Assembly: GCA_955652675.1 (NCBI GenBank)
Contig: CATPBP010000216.1
Span: 1-35,463, forward strand
Source: Candidatus Dormiibacterota bacterium
Lineage (GTDB): Bacteria > Chloroflexota > Dormibacteria > Dormibacterales > Dormibacteraceae
Length of the DNA: 35,463 bases
Direction of reading: 5' to 3'
Made by a program: the position numbers and the translations under genes
Shown here: positions 8,327 through 16,423 of the stretch, piece by piece
How the letters are laid out: every line of letters starts with the position of its first letter
Numbering within the stretch: position 1 is the stretch's first letter
The notes under the pieces: model-generated
What the model was told of the DNA's origin: nothing
The model's database searches: none
What the model saw: only the letters and a program-made list of their open reading frames with translations

Positions 8327-9235
8327 ATGGACGAGTGGCCAGACCTGCCGTACGAGTGGTGGCGATCGACGCGGGATACGCTCCACCTCTACACGCAGGT
8401 TGTCGGAAAGCTGCGGCTGGCGCTGTCGCCGTTCGAGCCGCAGTGGGCCAATGTGCCGCTGTACCTGACGGCGCGAGGCCTCACCACGTCGCCAGTCCCC
8501 TATGGATCGGTGACCTTCGACGCCGAGCTCGACCTCTCCGACCACGTGCTCGTGGTGCGGGTGAGCGATGGCGGGCTGGCGCGCGTCCCGCTGCGCGGTC
8601 CGGTCGCCGAGTTCTACGGGGCGGTAAAGGCGGCCCTGCACGACCTGGGTCTGTCAGTCGCTATCTCAGAGCTCCCCTCGGAGATCCCGGACCCGATCCC
8701 GTTTCCCCTGGACCGGACGCACCAGACCTACGAAAGCGCCAAGGCGCACCGGTTCTGGCGAGTGCTGAGCCAGGTGGATGTGGTCATGAAACGGCACCGC
8801 GCGCGGTTCCGCGGCAAGACTTCGCCCGTCCACTTCTTCTGGGGCAGCTTCGACCTGGCCAACACGCGCTTATCCGGCCGGCCGGCCAGCCCGCCGCCGG
8901 GCGCCGACACGATCGCCCGGTATTCCGAGGACGCCGAGCAGATCTGCGCGGGGTTTTGGCCGGGAGACCAGCGGACGCAATACCCCGCTTTCTTCGCCTA
9001 TAGCTATCCCAAGCCGGACGGCATCGAGCTGGCGAAGCTCCGGCCGGAGGCCGCCCGCTGGGTGGACCAGGCCGGGCTGTTCCTGCTGCCCTACGAAGCA
9101 GTGCGCACGGCGCCGGCCCCCGGCGCGGCAATTCTCGAGTTCCTGGACAGTACGTACCTCGCGTGCGCGACTGGCCTCGGTTGGAGCACAGACCTGGTCT
9201 CGGCCGAGCAGCCGCCGGCTGGGACATCCACGTGA
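8327..9235 (+). CDS. DUF5996 family protein
   Basis: This protein of about 302 residues begins MDEWPDLPYEWWRSTRDTLH and continues with TLHLYTQVVGKLRLAL, HVPLYLTARGLTTSP-like text (here NVPLYLTARGLTTSP), and HFFWGSFDLANTRLSGR in the centre. These are the features I associate with the widespread but uncharacterised DUF5996 family. No signal peptide or membrane segment is seen. AGGAGGA at 8313-8319 is well placed for the ATG at 8327; a GTG one codon earlier is also possible. The gene is followed after 17 bases by a UBP-type zinc-finger gene with its own strong AGGAGG, so the two probably form an operon. Function is unknown. Confidence 0.8.
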   Translation: MDEWPDLPYEWWRSTRDTLHLYTQVVGKLRLALSPFEPQWANVPLYLTARGLTTSPVPYGSVTFDAELDLSDHVLVVRVSDGGLARVPLRGPVAEFYGAVKAALHDLGLSVAISELPSEIPDPIPFPLDRTHQTYESAKAHRFWRVLSQVDVVMKRHRARFRGKTSPVHFFWGSFDLANTRLSGRPASPPPGADTIARYSEDAEQICAGFWPGDQRTQYPAFFAYSYPKPDGIELAKLRPEAARWVDQAGLFLLPYEAVRTAPAPGAAILEFLDSTYLACATGLGWSTDLVSAEQPPAGTST

Positions 9236-9252
9236 AGATGAGGAGGAATCCG

Positions 9253-9546
9253 ATGGCTGTCTGCGGGCACCTCGACCAGATCGCCGACGTCACCCCGTCG
9301 TCACCCGGCTGCGAGGACTGTCTCGCGGCCGGCAGCCGTAATTGGCTGCACCTGCGCGTCTGCCAGGAGTGCGGTCATGTGGGCTGCTGCGACAACTCCC
9401 CTGGGCGTCACGCCACGGCGCACTTCCAGACCGTGGTCCACCCGATCATCCGGTCGTACGAGCCGGGCGAGGACTGGTACTGGTGCTACGTCGACGAGGT
9501 GGCTTTCGAACTACAGGATGCGCCCCCGGCGCCGTCCCATCCCTGA
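9253..9546 (+). CDS. UBP-type zinc finger domain protein
   Basis: The ATG at 9253 follows AGGAGG at 9241-9246. The 97-residue product is essentially a single UBP zinc finger. Ligand-type residues are C4 and H6 (CGH), C20-x2-C23, C37-x2-C40, C45/C46, H53, H57 and H63, with the family's WLHLRVCQECGHVGCC core and the closing HPIIRSYEPGEDWYWCY. In eukaryotes this domain binds the free C-terminus of ubiquitin. In bacteria it occurs as small stand-alone proteins of unknown partner. The frame stays open upstream into the DUF5996 gene, but the ribosome binding site fixes the start. It is probably co-expressed with the DUF5996 gene. Confidence 0.88.
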   Translation: MAVCGHLDQIADVTPSSPGCEDCLAAGSRNWLHLRVCQECGHVGCCDNSPGRHATAHFQTVVHPIIRSYEPGEDWYWCYVDEVAFELQDAPPAPSHP

Positions 9547-9626
9547 CCTTTCCTCAACTCCGGCGGTCCGCCACAGTCGCTCGAGATGCCGGCCGATCTT
9601 GACTTGAGGCAGGGTCGGCGGGGGGG

Positions 9627-10088
9627 TTAAGAACGCTTTGGCTCGAGCACGACGATCGGGATCTCCCGGCTGGTGAGGCCCTGCTGCTGCGCCAGATAAG
9701 GCACGGCAGCGGCCAGGTCGTCTCGCTCCCGCGGCGCTGCCGTCCGTGCCTTGACGCCGAATTTCTCAGGGCCGACCTCGACGATGGCGCTGGGATCGGC
9801 GAGGAGGTTCTGATACCAGGCGGGATGTGCCGGCGCCCCGTTGTTGGATGCGATCACGATGTACCGGTCCCCTTGGCGACCGTAGCCGAGGACTGTGGTG
9901 CGCGCCTCGCCCGAGCGAGCGCCCGTGGTGGTGAGGAGGAGAAGCGAGCGCCCCGCCATGGGTCCGCTCAGCTGCCCGCCATTGGACCGGAACTCGCTGA
10001 TGAGCTTGCGGTTGAAGTCCTTCATGTCGGGCGGTATCTGCGGCGGCTGGCGCCTACCAGAAGCGTGATCTTCAGTTTGGTCGCTCAT
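9627..10088 (-). CDS. Deazaflavin (F420)-dependent nitroreductase family protein, Ddn-like
   Basis: The 153-residue protein carries the typical Ddn/FDOR-A layout: FNRKLISEFRSNGGQLSG near the N-terminus, then SLLLLTTTGARSGEARTT, the phosphate-binding segment for the cofactor, YIVIASNNGAPAHPAWYQNLL, and IVEVGPEKFGVKAR. Family members use reduced F420 (some bind other cofactors or lipids) to reduce quinones, nitroimidazoles and other small molecules at the membrane face. The presence of this family suggests an F420-making host such as Actinomycetota or Chloroflexota. The gene ends 32 bases upstream of the ABC exporter stop on the same strand, so read-through from the exporter operon into it is plausible. 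Confidence 0.9.
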   Translation of the reverse strand: MSDQTEDHASGRRQPPQIPPDMKDFNRKLISEFRSNGGQLSGPMAGRSLLLLTTTGARSGEARTTVLGYGRQGDRYIVIASNNGAPAHPAWYQNLLADPSAIVEVGPEKFGVKARTAAPRERDDLAAAVPYLAQQQGLTSREIPIVVLEPKRS

Positions 10089-10120
10089 GACCTGCCTCCC
10101 TGGTGTGGCGCCCCCGGCCC

Positions 10121-12151
10121 TCAGTCCACCGCGGCCAGAACGCCCGCGAACTGCGCCGCATAGAGCCGCGCATAGGCGCCGCCGGCCGCGATGAGCTCGC
10201 CGTGAGTGCCCTGCTCGACGATCTGGCCGGCTTCCATGACCAGGATCAGGTCCGCGTCGCGGATGGTCGAGAGCCGGTGGGCGATCACGAAGCTGGTCCG
10301 GCCCTGCCGCAGGGACCGCATGCCCTGCTGGATGAGGACCTCCGTCCGTGTGTCGACGGAGCTTGTGGCCTCGTCCAGGATCAGGACGGCGGGCTCCGCC
10401 AGGAAGGCTCGGGCGATCGTGATCAGCTGCTTCTCGCCCGCGCTGACGTTCGAACCCTCCTCGTCGATCACCGTGTCGTAGCCGTCCGGCAGCGTCCGCA
10501 CGAAGCGATCGACGTGCGTCGCAAGGGCCGCCTCGATCACCTGCTCGCGGGTCGCGGAGTCCGCGCCGTAGGCGATGTTGTCGGCGATCGTGCCCTTGAA
10601 GAGCCAGGTGTCCTGCAGCACCATCCCCGTCGCCTCGCGCAGCGCCTCGCGCGCCATCGTCGAGATGTCCACGCCGTCCAGGCAGATCCGGCCGTCGGTC
10701 ACCTCATAAAACCGCATCAGCAGATTCACGAGCGTGGTCTTGCCGGCACCCGTGGGTCCTACGATGGCGACCGTCTGGCCAGGGTTGACGGCCAGGGATA
10801 GGTCCTCGATCAGCGGCGTTTCCGGCGTGTAGCGGAAGCTCACGTGCTGGAACTCCACCTGGCCGCGGATGGCCGCAGGCACCACCGGCCGGACCGGGTC
10901 AGGTTCCTGCTCCTCAGCGTCGAGCAGCGCGAACACGCGCTCCGCCGACGCGACGCCGGACTGCAGGAGGTTGGCCATGCTGGCCACCTGCGTGATCGGC
11001 TGGGTGAACTGCCGCGAGTACTGGATGAAGGCTTGCACGTCGCCCAGCGACAGAGCCCCCGCGGCGACACGGAGCGCGCCCACCACGGCCACCAGGACGA
11101 AGTTGATGTTGCCGATGAACATCATCGCCGGCTGGATGACCCCGGAGATGAACTGGGCCCGGAAGCTGGCGTCGAACAGCGTGTCGTTGAGCCCGGTGAA
11201 GGCCTGCGCCGCCTCCTCCTGGCGGCCGAAGACCTTGACCAGCGCATGGCCGCTGTACATCTCCTCGACGTGGGCGTTGAGGCGGCCGGTCGTGGTCCAC
11301 TGCTTCACGAACTGCGGCTGCGCGCGCTTTCCAATTGCGGCCGCTACCACGACCGCGAGCGGCACCGTGAGCAGCGCGATCAGGGCCAGGAGGGGCGAGA
11401 TCACGATCATGATGGCCAGCACGCCCACGATCGTGAGCAGCGAGGTGATGACCTGGCTAAGCGCTTGTTGCAAGCTCTGGGCCAGGTTGTCCATGTCGTT
11501 CGTCACCCGGCTCAACAGCTCGCCGCGGGGTTGGCGGTCGAAGTAGCTGAGCGGCAGGCGGGCCAGCTTGGCCTCGGCCTGCGCGCGCAGCCGGAAGAGG
11601 CTGCGCTGCACGACGGTAGTGCTCAGCCAGCCCTGGAGATAGCCGAACAGCGCCGCGACGACGTAGATCGCGAGCACCAGCAGGAGCACCTGGCCCACCT
11701 GTGTGAAGTCGATGCCCTGGCCGGGCGTGAAGTTGACCCCGCTCAGCAGGGTTGCGATGTTGCCCTGGCCGGAGCGGCGCAACTGCTCCAGCACGGCCGC
11801 CTTGCTGGTCCCGGCGGGAAACTGGCGGCCGACCACGCCCGCGAAGATCAGGTCGGTGGCGTGGCCGAGGATTCGCGGGCCGAGCACCGACAGCGCGACG
11901 CTGGCCACACCCGAGAGCAGCGCGGCGGCGATCATTCCTCGCTCCGGGCGCAGGGTGCGCAGCAGCCTCAGGCCGGAGCCGCGAAAGTCCAGCGAGCGCT
12001 CGGTCGGCATGCCTCCGCCCATCCAACGGGCCATGCCGGTCCCTGGCCCGGGAGCCCGAGCGGGGGTCGCCCTCTCGCCGGTTTCGGGCGCGGCCTGAGA
12101 CGGGGCCGGCGTTGGCTGACCCTGGGCCGCGCCGCCATTGCGCTCGCTCAC
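10121..12151 (-). CDS. ABC exporter half-transporter, catalytically complete subunit
   Basis: The 676-residue protein has an N-terminal extension of about 60 Pro/Ala/Gly-rich residues, six transmembrane helices (about 75-400) and a C-terminal nucleotide-binding domain. Walker A is GPTGAGKTT with Lys471. The signature motif is a variant, NVSAGEKQLITIARA, in place of LSGGQ. Walker B ILDEATSSVD carries the catalytic Glu594, and the H-loop is FVIAHRLST. This is a multidrug/lipid exporter of the MsbA/LmrA type. Its start overlaps the stop of the preceding half-transporter by 4 bases (ATGA), which indicates a heterodimer. The substrate cannot be read from the sequence. Confidence 0.93.
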   Translation of the reverse strand: MSERNGGAAQGQPTPAPSQAAPETGERATPARAPGPGTGMARWMGGGMPTERSLDFRGSGLRLLRTLRPERGMIAAALLSGVASVALSVLGPRILGHATDLIFAGVVGRQFPAGTSKAAVLEQLRRSGQGNIATLLSGVNFTPGQGIDFTQVGQVLLLVLAIYVVAALFGYLQGWLSTTVVQRSLFRLRAQAEAKLARLPLSYFDRQPRGELLSRVTNDMDNLAQSLQQALSQVITSLLTIVGVLAIMIVISPLLALIALLTVPLAVVVAAAIGKRAQPQFVKQWTTTGRLNAHVEEMYSGHALVKVFGRQEEAAQAFTGLNDTLFDASFRAQFISGVIQPAMMFIGNINFVLVAVVGALRVAAGALSLGDVQAFIQYSRQFTQPITQVASMANLLQSGVASAERVFALLDAEEQEPDPVRPVVPAAIRGQVEFQHVSFRYTPETPLIEDLSLAVNPGQTVAIVGPTGAGKTTLVNLLMRFYEVTDGRICLDGVDISTMAREALREATGMVLQDTWLFKGTIADNIAYGADSATREQVIEAALATHVDRFVRTLPDGYDTVIDEEGSNVSAGEKQLITIARAFLAEPAVLILDEATSSVDTRTEVLIQQGMRSLRQGRTSFVIAHRLSTIRDADLILVMEAGQIVEQGTHGELIAAGGAYARLYAAQFAGVLAAVD

Positions 12152-13881
12152 GCCGCCTCCCGCTCGGTCAGCTGCGAGAGGACGATCTCACGGTACGTTT
12201 CGTTGGCCTCCATCAGCTCCCGGTGGGTGCCAACGCCGACCACGCGGCCGGCTTCCAGCACGACTATCCGGTCGGCGTTGCGGATCGTGCTGACTCGCTG
12301 CGCGACGATCACCACCGTAGCCTCCGCGGTCTCGCGGGCCAGGGCCTCGCGAAGGGCCGCGTCGGTGCTGTAGTCGAGGGCGGAGAAAGAGTCGTCGAAG
12401 AGGTAGACCTCAGGCCGGTGGACGAGCGCCCGGGCGATGGCCAGGCGCTGGCGCTGTCCGCCTGAGACGTTGGTCCCTCCCTGGGCGATCTTCGCTTCAA
12501 GGCCACCCGGCATCTCCTCCACGAAGTCACGCGCCTGGGCGATCTCCAGCGCGTGCCAGAGCTCCTCATCTGTTGCATCGCCTTTGCCGTACCGAAGGTT
12601 GGAGGCGACAGTGCCGGCGAATAGATACGCCTTTTGAGGTACCAGCCCGATCATGGTGGCCAGGAGTGCCGGGTTGAGGCGGCGCACGTCAACTCCGTCC
12701 ACCAGGACGCTGCCGCCGGTGACGTCGAAGAGCCGGGGCACGAGGTTGAGGAGCGTGGTCTTGCCGCTGCCCGTACTTCCGATGATGGCCGTGATTTCAC
12801 CCGGGCGCGCCACCAGGTCCACGCCATGCAGCACGGGCGCCTCGGCCCCCGGGTAGCGAAACTCGACGTCGCGCAGCCTCAGGTGGCCATGCACAGTGGT
12901 GACGTCCACCGGATCCGCCGGCGGGACGACGCTCGAGTCCGTGTCCAGCACCTCCTGGATGCGATCGGAGCTGACCTCGGCGCGGGGCACCATCACAAAC
13001 ATGAAGGTCGCCATCATCACCGCCATCAGGATCTGGACGAGGTAGCTGAGAAAGGCTGTGAGGGAGCCGATCTGCATGCTCCCGCTGTCGATCAGGTGGC
13101 CGCCGAACCAGAGCACGGCCACGCTGGAGACGTTCACGACCAGCAGGACGAGCGGGAACATCAACGCCATCAGCCGCCCCACGCCCAGCTGCACGTCGTA
13201 GAGCTCAGAGTTGGCCACGCTGAACCGCTCGCGCTCGCGCTCGTCGCGTACGAAGGCACGGATGACCCGGACTCCCGTGATCTGCTCTCGCAGCACCTGG
13301 TTGATGCGGTCGATCCGCGCCTGCATCAGCCGGAACAGGGGCCGCATGCGGCTGATGATCAGGAACACGATCACGCCCAACAGCGGGACGATGACGACCA
13401 GGAGCGACGAGAGCGGCACGTTCTGGCGGAGGGCCATGACGATGCCGCCCACGCCCATGATCGGGGCCGAGACCATCAGCGTGAACGTCATCATTGCCAG
13501 CATCTGGACCTGCTGCACGTCGTTGGTGTTGCGGGTGATGAGCGAGGGCACGCCCAACTGCCCGACCTCGCGGGCCGAGAAGGACTGGACCTGGTTGAAG
13601 AGCGCGGCGCGCACGTCGCGGCCGAAGGCCATGGCGGTGCGAGCACCGAAGTAGACCGCGACGATGGCGCAGATCACCTGCACGAGCGTGATCGCGATCA
13701 TCACGGCGCCGATCCGAAGGATGTAGCCGGCGTCGCTCTTGATGACCCCGTTGTCGATGAGGTCGGCGTTCAGCGTGGGCAGGTAGAGAGTGGCGATGGT
13801 CTGCACCAGCTGCAGGACGACGACAATCGCTATCGCTGCCTGGTAGGGGCGAAGGTGTGTGCGCAGGAGCCGGATCAGCAC
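12148..13881 (-). CDS. ABC exporter half-transporter, subunit with degenerate catalytic site
   Basis: The product has 577 residues: six transmembrane helices over about 15-310, then the nucleotide-binding domain. Walker A is GSTGSGKTT with Lys374, and the signature NVSGGQRQRLAIARAL is canonical. Walker B is YLFDDSFSALD: Asp497 stands where the catalytic Glu should be, and the H-loop reads VIVAQRVST, with Gln in place of the usual His. Such a pairing, with one degenerate and one complete ATP site, is the known pattern of heterodimeric exporters such as TM287/288 and BmrCD. The start is a GTG at 13879-13881 with a weak ribosome binding site. It is the first gene of the exporter pair. Confidence 0.93.
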   Translation of the reverse strand: MLIRLLRTHLRPYQAAIAIVVVLQLVQTIATLYLPTLNADLIDNGVIKSDAGYILRIGAVMIAITLVQVICAIVAVYFGARTAMAFGRDVRAALFNQVQSFSAREVGQLGVPSLITRNTNDVQQVQMLAMMTFTLMVSAPIMGVGGIVMALRQNVPLSSLLVVIVPLLGVIVFLIISRMRPLFRLMQARIDRINQVLREQITGVRVIRAFVRDERERERFSVANSELYDVQLGVGRLMALMFPLVLLVVNVSSVAVLWFGGHLIDSGSMQIGSLTAFLSYLVQILMAVMMATFMFVMVPRAEVSSDRIQEVLDTDSSVVPPADPVDVTTVHGHLRLRDVEFRYPGAEAPVLHGVDLVARPGEITAIIGSTGSGKTTLLNLVPRLFDVTGGSVLVDGVDVRRLNPALLATMIGLVPQKAYLFAGTVASNLRYGKGDATDEELWHALEIAQARDFVEEMPGGLEAKIAQGGTNVSGGQRQRLAIARALVHRPEVYLFDDSFSALDYSTDAALREALARETAEATVVIVAQRVSTIRNADRIVVLEAGRVVGVGTHRELMEANETYREIVLSQLTEREAA

Positions 13882-13956
13882 CTCGCCGACCCGCCCTGTG
13901 GCTGTTCGACCCTGTTATTCACGATCCCAAACTACCGAGATCTCGCGAGCGTCCGG

Positions 13957-14166
13957 TCACCTTGCGACCAGAGTTCGCCGCCGGCCTTGCCTGCTTTGCC
14001 GGGGGAGATTCTCGGGTAGCCCTCGTTCGCGTCGACGGTAGGCAGCCTGCCGGCAGGCATCCGAACAGTAAGCGGGGGCTCGACCATAGGGACTGTGCCG
14101 GTCCACGGGCGCTTCACAGCCTCGGCATGACCGTCCAGGGGGCTGATCGAGGGGCAGAAGGGTCAT
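13957..14166 (-). CDS. Small Cys-rich putative zinc-binding protein
   Basis: A 69-residue ORF from the ATG at 14164-14166 encodes CRGCEAP, a spacer of about 14 residues, then YCSDACRQAAYRRRERG and a basic tail. The CxxC...YCSxxCRQAAYRRR pattern is one I recognise from short actinobacterial proteins and protein tails, where the four Cys form a zinc ribbon and the Arg-rich helix probably contacts nucleic acid. The open frame continues upstream to 14337, inside the neighbouring reductase gene, so the start is uncertain. It lies 75 bases after the RibD-C gene and 75 bases before the ABC exporter start, all on the minus strand. Function is unknown. Confidence 0.55.
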   Translation of the reverse strand: MTLLPLDQPPGRSCRGCEAPVDRHSPYGRAPAYCSDACRQAAYRRRERGLPENLPRQSRQGRRRTLVAR

Positions 14167-14240
14167 CCAGGCCGGCTGGCGATATCGTAACGCACTACGG
14201 TTCGGCCGGCGGAGGGGAGCCAGTGAGGGTCGCCGTGTTC

Positions 14241-14801
14241 TTACGTCCTGGTGCGGTAGTGGAGGTGAACCACGCCGTTGCCGAAACGGCGTTCGTCCAG
14301 CAGTGCGAGTTCCAGGCGGACATTGTTGGGCAGGCATCGCGTGCCTCCTCCCACCACGATGGGCGTGACGAAGAGGTGGAGCTCGTCGACCAATCCGGCC
14401 CTGATTGCCTGGGCGGCGAGGTCGGGACCGCCCACCGTGATGTCACGTCCCGCCGACGCTTTCATCCGCCGGACCGCTTCGGGGTCGAAGTCTCGCTCGA
14501 TCCGCGTCCCGGCGCTGGATACCGTCTCCAGCGTCCTCGAGTACACGATCTTGTCCGCCGCTCGCCATATCTCTGCGTAATCCCGCGGGACGGGCGGCTG
14601 GCCGGCGACGGCCGGCTCGGTCTCCCAGTAGACCATCACCTCGTACATCCGCCGTCCGTAGAGGTAGGTTCCGACCGGCCGCTCGAGGTCGTTGACGAAG
14701 GAGTGCACGTCCTCGTCCGGCGCGGCCCAGTCGAAGTTGCCGTCCTCGTCCGCCACATAGCCGTCCAGCGACGTGATCGCCGAGTAGATCAGCTTGGCCA
14801 T
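14241..14801 (-). CDS. RibD C-terminal-domain (dihydrofolate reductase-like) protein
   Basis: The 186-residue protein starts MAKLIYSAITSLDGYVADE and contains TYLYGRRMYEVMVYWE, KIVYSRTLETV, ITVGGPDLAAQAIRAGLVDE and TPIVVGGGTRCLP. This is the classic single-domain RibD-C/DHFR-like pattern with its NADPH-binding loop and the VxGGGxxxxP turn. Family members are NADPH-dependent reductases of pteridine- or pyrimidine-like compounds, though most have no proven substrate. The ATG at 14801 has GGGGA upstream. A second, broken member of the same family occurs at 28332-28710, of a different subfamily. Confidence 0.9.
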   Translation of the reverse strand: MAKLIYSAITSLDGYVADEDGNFDWAAPDEDVHSFVNDLERPVGTYLYGRRMYEVMVYWETEPAVAGQPPVPRDYAEIWRAADKIVYSRTLETVSSAGTRIERDFDPEAVRRMKASAGRDITVGGPDLAAQAIRAGLVDELHLFVTPIVVGGGTRCLPNNVRLELALLDERRFGNGVVHLHYRTRT

Positions 14802-14967
14802 CGTGAGTCCCCCTTTTGCGCGTACTGATCGAATCCTGCAGCCGGTCCAAAAGTATGGATAACTGCTTCTGTAATCCTGACCGGTAACCGACTATTTCCC
14901 GCCGCTGGCCAAGCCACTCGGGTCTGGGGACACGATTTGTTAAGGGCACCTGGCGGCCGAATAGGGC

Positions 14968-15645
14968 ATGCTGCCAAGAGTGACCGACGGCAAGGGTATG
15001 CGTTGGCGGCGGGATCGGATATCCGCCGTTCTATACGATGTGGGCGTCAAGCATCAGCGCGTCGCTGCTGCGCTGGGGCGGCTCCTGTGGGGTTCAGATG
15101 TGCGCCGGCTGTATTCAGAACAGCACCTTCTCGCCTCCCTTCCCGAGGGCAGTGTTGTCATCGACATCCCCTGTGGAGGGGGCGTCGCGTTTCGTGGCCT
15201 GGAGCCCGGCCGGCGCCTCGCATACGTCGCGGTGGACCTTTCCCGAGCCTTGATCTTGCGGGCCCGGAAGGAGGCGGCCAGGCGTGGATTGGGTAGCGTT
15301 CGGTTTGTCGAGGCGGATGTGGACGCCCTTCCCTTCCGCGACAGCCACTTCGACCTCTGTCTCGCCTACAACGGCCTTCATTGCTTTGCCAGTCCCGACC
15401 AGGCCGTGTCCGAGATCACGCGAGTGCTGCGGCCGGGCGGGATCCTGCGAGGGAGTACGGTGCTCACCGGGCAGGGCCGAAGGCAAGACATTCTGATCCG
15501 GTTGTGGACCGGTCTGGGGATGTTCGGACCGGGTGGCGGCGCCGGCGAGCTGCGGTCCTGGCTGTCTGACGCGGGGCTGAGCCGGATCCAGGTGGATGTA
15601 ACCGGCGCGATTGCGTTTTTCTCCGCTCAGAAGCGCGGCATCTGA
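14968..15645 (+). CDS. Class I SAM-dependent methyltransferase
   Basis: The 225-residue protein has motif I VVIDIPCGGGVAFRGL, an acidic end of beta2 (YVAVDLSRALI), VRFVEADVDALPF with the adenine-contacting acid, and FDLCLAYNGLHCF followed by ITRVLRPGGILRG. This is the UbiE/MenG-like or generic methyltransferase_11 arrangement. A basic N-terminal stretch precedes the fold; an alternative start is the ATG at 14998. The gene's last 19 bases overlap the 3' end of the convergent SRPBCC gene. Substrate unknown; with a neighbouring SRPBCC (lipid- or polyketide-binding) protein, a hydrophobic substrate is possible. Confidence 0.87.
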   Translation: MLPRVTDGKGMRWRRDRISAVLYDVGVKHQRVAAALGRLLWGSDVRRLYSEQHLLASLPEGSVVIDIPCGGGVAFRGLEPGRRLAYVAVDLSRALILRARKEAARRGLGSVRFVEADVDALPFRDSHFDLCLAYNGLHCFASPDQAVSEITRVLRPGGILRGSTVLTGQGRRQDILIRLWTGLGMFGPGGGAGELRSWLSDAGLSRIQVDVTGAIAFFSAQKRGI

Positions 15646-16205
15646 CTCTGCAGAGAGTCTCTGTCGTCTGCCACACGCCTGATCCCTTCCATGAGGTGGC
15701 GATGGAAGGCGTGCGTGACCTGAGCCGAGATCCAGCACCGGAGTCCCGCCAGACGCCGCTCCGGCAGCGTGTACCTGGTCGTAAGCGTGACACGGGTGTC
15801 CAACCTGCTCACGGGTTGGATGACGGTGCTGCCGCCGAGGAGGCGCGCTCCTCCGGCAATGCAAAGCTTCTGCTCGCAGACATCGAAGGCGACCATGCGG
15901 CCCTCGTCCACGTCCGTGATGATCTTCAGCAGATGGCCTTCGCGATACGTGCAGCGCAAGATGCTTCCAACGTTGCGTTTGTCGCCCTCGGATCGAAGCG
16001 GATGGGGCAGCAGCGCCTGGAGCAGCAGGGGGGGCTTGTGTGTGACCTCCTCGAAGAAGAGGAGCGCCGCCCACACGATCGTCGAGGTGGCAGGCAGTAT
16101 GGCCTCGGTCGAGACGGTCGTCCCGCGGGTCTTGGTCTGCGATATTCCGGACATCCTGCCGGCCAGCCTGGCAAGCGGCCGCCACGATCTTCGCTGGGCA
16201 TCCAT
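15627..16205 (-). CDS. SRPBCC (START/Bet v1-like) superfamily protein
   Basis: The 192-residue protein contains TSTIVWAALLFFEEVTHKPP, LLPHPLRSEGDKRNVGSI, a strand series LRCTYREGHLLKIITDVDEG and MVAFDVCEQKLCIAGGAR, and a C-terminal helix (ISAQVTHAFHRHLMEGIRR). This order, an N-terminal helix, antiparallel strands and a long C-terminal helix over a hydrophobic pocket, is the SRPBCC fold. The first 17 residues look non-homologous, so the internal ATG at 16154 may be the true start. It is convergent with, and overlaps by 19 bases, the methyltransferase gene. A role in binding or transforming a hydrophobic ligand is inferred from the fold only. Confidence 0.75.
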   Translation of the reverse strand: MDAQRRSWRPLARLAGRMSGISQTKTRGTTVSTEAILPATSTIVWAALLFFEEVTHKPPLLLQALLPHPLRSEGDKRNVGSILRCTYREGHLLKIITDVDEGRMVAFDVCEQKLCIAGGARLLGGSTVIQPVSRLDTRVTLTTRYTLPERRLAGLRCWISAQVTHAFHRHLMEGIRRVADDRDSLQSQMPRF

Positions 16206-16423
16206 GAAGTTTTGTGACGGCTGAGGCTCGGGCGCGGAGGGTGCGTTGAGCCGTGCGGCGGCCCCATCCGGATTCGCGGCGGCTCGGATGACAGGAGGGC
16301 GGGCGATCCCCTACGGTCATGGAATGCAGAGCACCCAATCCAACCGCCAGAGTTGCTGTCACGGCCGGTGCTGACTGTACCGACTGCCGTGGCGACCGCC
16401 GCGGGGGCACGGCCGGCTTGGGG

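Noticed and set aside
10844-12373. 509-residue plus-strand open frame opposite the ABC exporter
   Set aside because: It is the antisense shadow of a GC-rich gene: His/Arg/Asp-rich low-complexity product, no ribosome binding site, and strong ABC motifs on the other strand.
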